Source: an uncultured Lachnospiraceae bacterium (lineage in GTDB: Bacteria; Bacillota; Clostridia; Lachnospirales; Lachnospiraceae). From it: DNA of 64,000 nt. How positions within the stretch are numbered: position 1 is the first letter of the stretch; every line of letters begins with the position of its first letter. Location: assembly GCA_900554415.1 (NCBI GenBank), contig USGU01000006.1, positions 1-64,000 of the forward strand, written 5' to 3'. This document shows positions 59,095 to 64,000 of this stretch, piece after piece. The notes under the pieces are model-generated. The model was given only the letters and a program-made list of their open reading frames with translations. It made no database searches and was not told the origin of the DNA. Made by a program: the position numbers and the translations under genes.

Positions 59095-59448
59095 CTAACA
59101 CCCTCCTTCCTGCCATGGCCATGGTTCCTGAATCCAGTTCCATCTGTCTGTACAAGACATATCTTCAAAATCCACGATGAGCGGGCCATAAAACCGGGAA
59201 TACTCTTCCAGCAACTGATTTCTTTTGCGCACATTTTCCTGAAAAAATTCCGTTGCCTCCTGATTGGCAGGATGTGTATCTAAGAATAATTTCACATCAT
59301 CCACCGCAAAACTGGCTTCATTAATCGCATTCAACAAATCTCTTCGGCATGGACGCATTCCATTTCTTCCATTCATGCTGCTTCTGTCACTCATATTATG
59401 TCTGTCATTCATATTGCCGCACTCGTTCATATTCTCTCTGCAACTCAT
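59095..59448 (-). CDS. cotJB: Spore coat protein CotJB
   Basis: 117 residues from the ATG at 59448, overlapping the cotJA TGA as ATGA, with GAGGAGGGTGC upstream. After an Asn/Met/Arg-rich leader comes LLNAINEASFAVDDVKLFLDTHPANQEATEFF and ends with a tryptophan-rich WNWIQEPWPWQEGGC, the CotJB signature. Inner spore coat component with CotJA and CotJC. Confidence 0.93.
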   Translation of the reverse strand: MSCRENMNECGNMNDRHNMSDRSSMNGRNGMRPCRRDLLNAINEASFAVDDVKLFLDTHPANQEATEFFQENVRKRNQLLEEYSRFYGPLIVDFEDMSCTDRWNWIQEPWPWQEGGC

Positions 59449-59696
59449 GAATTGCACCCTCCTCTCCCACAAAATGGCATATCTAAATCTGCAAAAATTG
59501 TGCCTCTTTGCAATGCCATTCTTGCATTATAAATATTGTCCCAAGTCTGCCACGGCACATATGCCATCGCCAGTGATTTTCTTTCTTTCACAGAACAAGG
59601 CGCGGACACCGGAGTACTGCCGCATTCTGTTCTGCTTCCGCACTCGCAATTTCCACGCCTCATATTTACATTTCCACAACCTTTATAATTCTGCAT
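59445..59696 (-). CDS. cotJA: Spore coat protein CotJA
   Basis: 83 residues. Cys-rich N-terminus, then LAMAYVPWQTWDNIYNARMALQRGTIFADLDMPF, the typical CotJA motif. AAAGGGG upstream. First gene of cotJABC, expressed in the mother cell under SigE in Bacillus. Confidence 0.92.
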   Translation of the reverse strand: MQNYKGCGNVNMRRGNCECGSRTECGSTPVSAPCSVKERKSLAMAYVPWQTWDNIYNARMALQRGTIFADLDMPFCGRGGCNS

Positions 59697-59716
59697 GAAT
59701 AATACCCCTTTCTATC

Positions 59717-59747
59717 AGTCTGTACTTTATCATATGGATATTATTCA
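59717..59747 (-). promoter_or_regulatory. Possible SigE-type promoter of cotJ
   Basis: On the minus strand GAATAATA (about 59739-59746) and GTACAGACT (59717-59725) about 13-14 bp apart, loosely like the SigE elements ATATT and CATACA-T. No good SigA promoter is seen. Tentative. Confidence 0.3.
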
Positions 59748-59791
59748 AAAATGTGCTTTTATCAGGTATGCCCTTTCAACTACACCATCTT

Positions 59792-61081
59792 CTACTTACT
59801 GCTTGTAGAAGTTGAAGGTGATTCTGTAAGTGTTACTTCCACTTCAGATTCTGTATACTCTCCATTATTTTCCGGAACCTGAACGGTAACGGTAACCTTT
59901 TCACCTACTTTGTAATAAGCCAGCTGTCCTTTCAGCCCATCCATACTTGTAACACTGTTTCCGTCAAATGCTGTAATGATAGTACCTTTGGAAAGTCCTG
60001 CTTTCTCTGCTGCACCATCTTTTGTTACTTCTGCAATATAAACTCCGGTCGGCATATTGTACATCTGAGCACCGGTCTCATTTACATCATAACCTTTGAT
60101 TCCAAGATAACCCTGTTCATCTTCTGCAACCTTTGTTCTGGTTTCCTTGTTCATAAGATTCTGAATGATATCACTGACATCGGAAATCGGAATTGCAAAT
60201 CCCATACCTTCTACAGTAGAATCACTAATTTTTGCAGAGTTAATACCAATAACTTCACCATTAATATTTAAAAGGGCACCACCACTGTTTCCAGGATTGA
60301 TTGCTGCATCTGTCTGAATGTACGAACCATCGTAACCTTCGATAGAACGGTCTTTTGCACTGATGATACCTGTTGTAACAGACTGTCCATAACCAAGTGC
60401 ATTACCAATGGCAATTGCAGGTTCTCCAACTTTCAGGGAATCAGAATCACCGATAACTGCTGTCTTAATCTGACTCATTGTATCATCTGGAATAGAATCC
60501 AGCGGAACAGCTACCACTGCCAAATCTCTTGCTGAATCCGTTCCTTTAACAGCTGCTTCAACACTTTCTTCATTACAGAAAGTTACGGTCAATGTCTCAC
60601 TGTTTTCTACTACATGGTTATTTGTCACAACCAGAAGTTCCGAGTCATTCTGGCCGACAATGATTCCGGAACCGGCACTTTCGCTTGGCACTTCCTGATA
60701 GCCACCGAAGAAGCTCTGTACTTTCTGAACACTCATATTGGTAATGGATACAATAGATGGCATAGCATTTTCTACTATGGTAGAAATATCTGAAGTAACA
60801 GAGCTGTTTGCAGTAGTAAGCTGAGCACTCGTCACTACTTTATTTGATGATGTAGTGGATGAACTGTTTTTGCCAAGCACCTTACCGGTCAGATAGCTGC
60901 CTCCTTCAAATGCTGCTCCTGCAAGTCCACCGACTAAAACAGCACTGAGTGCAATTGCAACTGCTTTCTTAGGAAATGGTTTCTTTGGCTTTTGTGGCTC
61001 CTGTGGTCCCTGCTGATAACCATATCCATTGTCCATATTATTGTTATCTTCTGGTTTATAATAATTGTATTGATTTTCCAT
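59792..61081 (-). CDS. htrA: HtrA/DegP-type membrane-anchored serine protease
   Basis: About 429 residues from the ATG at 61081 after GAAAGGGG. Asn/Tyr-rich cytosolic start, one membrane helix (AVAIALSAVLVGGLAGAAFEGGSYL), Ser/Thr linker, trypsin-like domain with triad in VVTNNHVV (His), SARDLAVVAV (Asp) and INPGNSGGAL (Ser), then a C-terminal PDZ domain. Degrades misfolded secreted proteins. Confidence 0.95.
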   Translation of the reverse strand: MENQYNYYKPEDNNNMDNGYGYQQGPQEPQKPKKPFPKKAVAIALSAVLVGGLAGAAFEGGSYLTGKVLGKNSSSTTSSNKVVTSAQLTTANSSVTSDISTIVENAMPSIVSITNMSVQKVQSFFGGYQEVPSESAGSGIIVGQNDSELLVVTNNHVVENSETLTVTFCNEESVEAAVKGTDSARDLAVVAVPLDSIPDDTMSQIKTAVIGDSDSLKVGEPAIAIGNALGYGQSVTTGIISAKDRSIEGYDGSYIQTDAAINPGNSGGALLNINGEVIGINSAKISDSTVEGMGFAIPISDVSDIIQNLMNKETRTKVAEDEQGYLGIKGYDVNETGAQMYNMPTGVYIAEVTKDGAAEKAGLSKGTIITAFDGNSVTSMDGLKGQLAYYKVGEKVTVTVQVPENNGEYTESEVEVTLTESPSTSTSSK

Positions 61082-61155
61082 AATTAAAACCCCTTTCCGC
61101 TTTCTATGTTTCATAGTTTATTCCACAATTGTGACTAATTTGTGATGAAACATTT

Positions 61156-61185
61156 AAAAAAGCTTGAAAAGGGGCTTTTTATTTT
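61156..61185 (-). terminator. Terminator after the PspC-like gene
   Basis: AAAAAGC ... GCTTTTTT stem with T-rich sides on both strands, 15-40 bp downstream of the 61200 stop. Confidence 0.55.
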
Positions 61186-61199
61186 TCTTATTTATATTT

Positions 61200-61391
61200 T
61201 TATGATTCTTCCGGAATAATCACAGCTGATACAAAATAAGCAACCAGTGCAGTACCGCAGCTCACGCATCCAACCAATGCCACTCCCAGGCGGATAAGTG
61301 TCGCATCTACATTAAAATACTCTGCAAGACCTCCGCATACTCCACATATCATTCTGTCTGTTTTTGACCGGTATAAACGTTTTGGTTCCAT
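61200..61391 (-). CDS. PspC-domain small membrane protein
   Basis: 63 residues. KRLYRSKTDRMICGVCGGLAEYFNVDATLIRL is the PspC domain start, followed by one membrane helix. Stress-linked envelope protein in many bacteria; stand-alone role unclear. Lies between the cohesin-like gene and htrA on the same strand. Confidence 0.9.
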   Translation of the reverse strand: MEPKRLYRSKTDRMICGVCGGLAEYFNVDATLIRLGVALVGCVSCGTALVAYFVSAVIIPEES

Positions 61392-61425
61392 AATTTTCCC
61401 TCTTATATTTTTTCATTTACAGGAA

Positions 61426-62946
61426 TTAATCAAAGTCTATAAAGTCCATCTCAAAAGTATCTGAATTAACACTTTTCTTTAAATCCTCATCCGACTCATA
61501 GTCTTCCTCATAATCGTCATAATCGTCATCGTCTTCATATTCATCATCGTCTTCAAAATCATCGTCATTATAATAAGCATCATAATTTTTCTGATTCTTT
61601 TTCTCGTTCTTCTCAAACGATTCTCGTAAATCAGCTAAATCATCTTCGTCATCATCGAAGTAATTGTCTGACAAATCCTCCTCATCATAATCTGTCTCAT
61701 TATCATCATAATTCAGATAATTATCATCAGCTGGATTCGGCTGTTTCTTAATTTTCTTTTTCTTCATTTCTTTCTTAGATGGCTTTTCTGGTATATCATC
61801 TAAATCAATACCATATTCATCATATAAATCATCCAGTTCTAAATTGCGATGCCGAAGCTTAACAGCCAATGTAATCAAAATAATAAGCAGAATTACCAGA
61901 CCGCATGCCACTCCGACAAATACCCAGATAAAATGGTCATATACAAAATTTGAAATTTTTGTCAGGGTACTCTCGCTCTTTTGAGTTGTAACAACTTCTT
62001 CACTTGCTTCTACATCATAAGCCCTCTGGTAAGTATTTTCCTGCGCATCATAAAGATAAAATCCGCTCTTTCCTTCATTATCAGAAGCATATACTACGTA
62101 AAAGTTATCTCTGTCCGGCACAAGCCATACCGGAAATTCTATACCATTAATCGACATACTTGCTTCATCATATCGCTTCTTTAAAGTAATTCCTGCTGTA
62201 TCAGCCAACATAACAATGGACTTATCTTCAGAAATCATAATTTCTTCGCATGGATAAAAGCTGTCTTTTGTTGCGTTATATAAAAAGAATGCACTCTTTC
62301 CCTCGCTGCTGGTTAAATATAATCCCTGTACTGTTCCGTTCTGCTGAATAATTCCCTGATATGTGGCATCCTTGTATGTAATTTCGCTTGCCATAAATCC
62401 TGCCGGAACAGAAGATTCGGAAAACGAAGTGGAAATTGTATATGCGGTTCCACCAATCTCAATGCCATCTGATGATGATGCACCGGAACTTTCAATCTTG
62501 CTTGGATCGCCTTCTGCAATCTTGATATCTGCATATCCTGCCTCACAGGTTACGGCTGCATTTCGCTTGTTCATTACGGTAGCTGTTCCCTGCTCTATTC
62601 TTGTGGTTCCTTGTGCAAGTGCCTGAAACTGCATTGTAAATTCCACTCTGTCACTGCTTCCATCTCCAGAACCTGTATAGGTGAGCTGTCCCTCTGAATT
62701 CTGGGTTACGCCATTACCTTCAACAAACCGAAGATAACCGGTATCATAAGACATCTGTACAGTTGCTTTTCCAAGAACATCATTCTTTGTAACCACAGTT
62801 CCTGTAACCGTAAATGTCTCTCCCACTGCAGTCTCTAAATCAGTAAAGAAAATAATGCCGCTTGCTGCAAATGAAGTTATTGGGAAACATGGTAATATAA
62901 AACATACTGTCAGAATCAGTGCTAAAATTTTTCTCATTTTCTTCAT
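61426..62946 (-). CDS. Cohesin-like secreted membrane protein with acidic cytosolic tail
   Basis: 506 residues. Signal peptide (KILALILTVCFILPCFPITSFAA), cohesin/CBM2-like domain at about 30-145 (GETFTVTGTVVTKNDVLGKATVQMSYD), a second extracellular region with two related FFLYNATKDSFYPC / GFYLYDAQENTYQR units, membrane helix at about 345-368, then a Lys patch and an extremely Asp/Glu-rich tail with many Tyr. Function unknown; such single-pass proteins are seen in Lachnospiraceae. Confidence 0.8.
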   Translation of the reverse strand: MKKMRKILALILTVCFILPCFPITSFAASGIIFFTDLETAVGETFTVTGTVVTKNDVLGKATVQMSYDTGYLRFVEGNGVTQNSEGQLTYTGSGDGSSDRVEFTMQFQALAQGTTRIEQGTATVMNKRNAAVTCEAGYADIKIAEGDPSKIESSGASSSDGIEIGGTAYTISTSFSESSVPAGFMASEITYKDATYQGIIQQNGTVQGLYLTSSEGKSAFFLYNATKDSFYPCEEIMISEDKSIVMLADTAGITLKKRYDEASMSINGIEFPVWLVPDRDNFYVVYASDNEGKSGFYLYDAQENTYQRAYDVEASEEVVTTQKSESTLTKISNFVYDHFIWVFVGVACGLVILLIILITLAVKLRHRNLELDDLYDEYGIDLDDIPEKPSKKEMKKKKIKKQPNPADDNYLNYDDNETDYDEEDLSDNYFDDDEDDLADLRESFEKNEKKNQKNYDAYYNDDDFEDDDEYEDDDDYDDYEEDYESDEDLKKSVNSDTFEMDFIDFD

Positions 62947-63066
62947 GGGTTTTCTCTTCTCACTTTCATCTTCTTTAGTTTGATAACTGCAAAATGCATA
63001 TATCTCTTTTAATTATACCTCTTTTTGGTATGGAAGTCTACTTTTATCATAGTTTTAAATCCATTG

Positions 63067-64000
63067 TTTTAAATCCATTGCCAGAGAACTTGGCAAAGAC
63101 TGTACAACGATTTCGAAGGAAATAAAAGCTCATATCTGTTTTGAGAAAACAGGTGCTTCAGGCAGAGCTTTCAATGACTGGCACGTTTCCCTCCTACATC
63201 AGTGTTCTCTTCAGAAACTTTGACAGTATTGCACCCGCTCGGACAACAAGCTTTGCTAGACTTGTGGCAAGTGCACTTTCTCCTGCATCTCTTACGAAAA
63301 ATATATTTTCCTAAGCTCTCCAAGCCTCCCTATATCTGCAATGGCTGTTACCAGCGTACCAGATGTTCTCTGGAAAAGCATCTTTACAAGGCTTCTTATA
63401 CTCAGAAGGAATACGAGCAGGACAGAAGCGAATCCCGTTCCGGTTTTGCCTTTTCTAAGTCAAAAATAAAACAGCTTGACGATGTGGTGTCTTCTCTCAT
63501 CAAAAAGGAACAATTCTTGCAACATATCTCTGTTTACCACACTGATGAACTCACGCAATCTGAAGGGACCCTCTATACCGATATAATAACGGTCTCTTTC
63601 ATGCCAGAACCATTGATATGCCTCGTATTGTATGCATGCACCCTAGCAAAAAATGTTTCCCAAAAACTCAAAGAATACAAATCCTGCTACATTGGTCGTG
63701 ATTTTCAGTGCTTTGAAAATTATCTAGATGAACAACCTGTTGCTGCTGTCCGACAGCTTGACTCTGTAGAAGGCACGAAATGTGGTGCTGTCCTTCTTAC
63801 CATACATTTCGTAGAGCAGGGACTGCAGCTTGCTTCCTCCGTAAGCGTAATGATTCCCAATCTGTCATTAGTATGTTCAACCTGCTCTATCTTGGATTAA
63901 GAACCGCTGTTTTCATGGAACTTTTCCCATGTCTCTTGACGGACGCTAGCAGTGATTTTTTCAAATTCTTCTGCGTTCGAATTGGATACACAGGGAACCG
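63067..64000 (+). pseudogene. Decayed IS30-family transposase, runs off the window end
   Basis: Fragments in several plus-strand frames: an N-terminal HTH piece IARELGKDCTTISKEIKAH then a stop, a Cys-rich piece (NGCYQRTRCSLEKHLYKASY), and RSESRSGFAFSKSKIKQLDD through QLDSVEGTKCGAVLLTIHFVEQGLQL, followed by frameshifted catalytic-core remains to 64000. All match the clostridial IS30 transposase order. Several frameshifts show it is inactive. A 14-bp tandem duplication (TTTTAAATCCATTG) lies at 63053-63080 at its 5' edge. Confidence 0.75.

Overview
The window looks like a chromosomal segment of a spore-forming, low-GC Gram-positive gut anaerobe, most likely family Lachnospiraceae (Blautia / Dorea / Mediterraneibacter type). 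The reasons are the gene complement (HolA-ComEC-GerMN cluster, cotJABC spore-coat operon, Spo0A-type DNA-binding protein, two-component pair of the PhoB/WalR type), the codon style and a Lachnospiraceae-type siphoprophage. Genus is not determined. All coordinates and motif matches were read by eye; no database search was run.

Layout. (1) 1-10.7 kb, minus strand: hemW, lepA, holA, comEC, a GerMN lipoprotein, a histidine kinase / response regulator pair, a ComEA-like lipoprotein and a small DMT-type transporter. (2) 10.8-17.2 kb: arginine biosynthesis, argC-GNAT-argJ-argB-argD on the minus strand and argG divergently on the plus strand; the shared intergenic region holds ArgR (ARG) boxes. (3) 17.2-18.0 kb: a small SH3b protein and an orphan Spo0A C-terminal-domain protein preceded by helically phased 0A-type boxes. 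(4) 18.04-18.55 kb: the 3' three quarters of cotJC. (5) 18,554-59,005: an apparently complete 40.45-kb siphovirus-type prophage. (6) 58,978-59.7 kb: the 5' end of cotJC, then cotJB and cotJA. (7) 59.8-64 kb: an HtrA-type protease, a PspC-like protein, a cohesin-like membrane protein and a decayed IS30-type transposase.

Main discovery. The prophage is inserted precisely inside the spore-coat gene cotJC. A 14-bp core (CATCCGGTCCACCG) is present at both junctions (18540-18553 and 58992-59005). Excision between the copies would rejoin an intact 199-codon cotJC in frame. The large serine integrase lies about 50 bp from the right junction. The arrangement parallels the sigK-skin and spsM-SPbeta intervening elements and suggests either mother-cell-specific excision or a spore-coat defect in the lysogen. 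The prophage also carries a 10-bp-phased array of 0A-like boxes near its left end.

Prophage organisation. From left: an ORF6N / ribbon-helix-helix operon overlapped by small plus-strand RNA cassettes and a tRNA-like RNA; lysis genes (choline-binding amidase, holin, XhlA-like); tail genes, including a -1 frameshift tail-chaperone pair; head genes with a Mu-F-type head protein fused to a JAB/RadC-like domain; portal and terminase; an AT-rich three-gene cargo operon with its own promoter and terminator; a sigma-region-4-like late regulator; small early genes, an orphan DNA methyltransferase, a DUF4373 replication protein, RusA, RecT, DUF1351 and YqaJ exonuclease; an Abi-alpha (DUF4393) gene; a BRO antirepressor; a Cro/CI immunity region with operators; HicAB; ImmA; a PemK/MazF-like protein; a small structured RNA; and the integrase.
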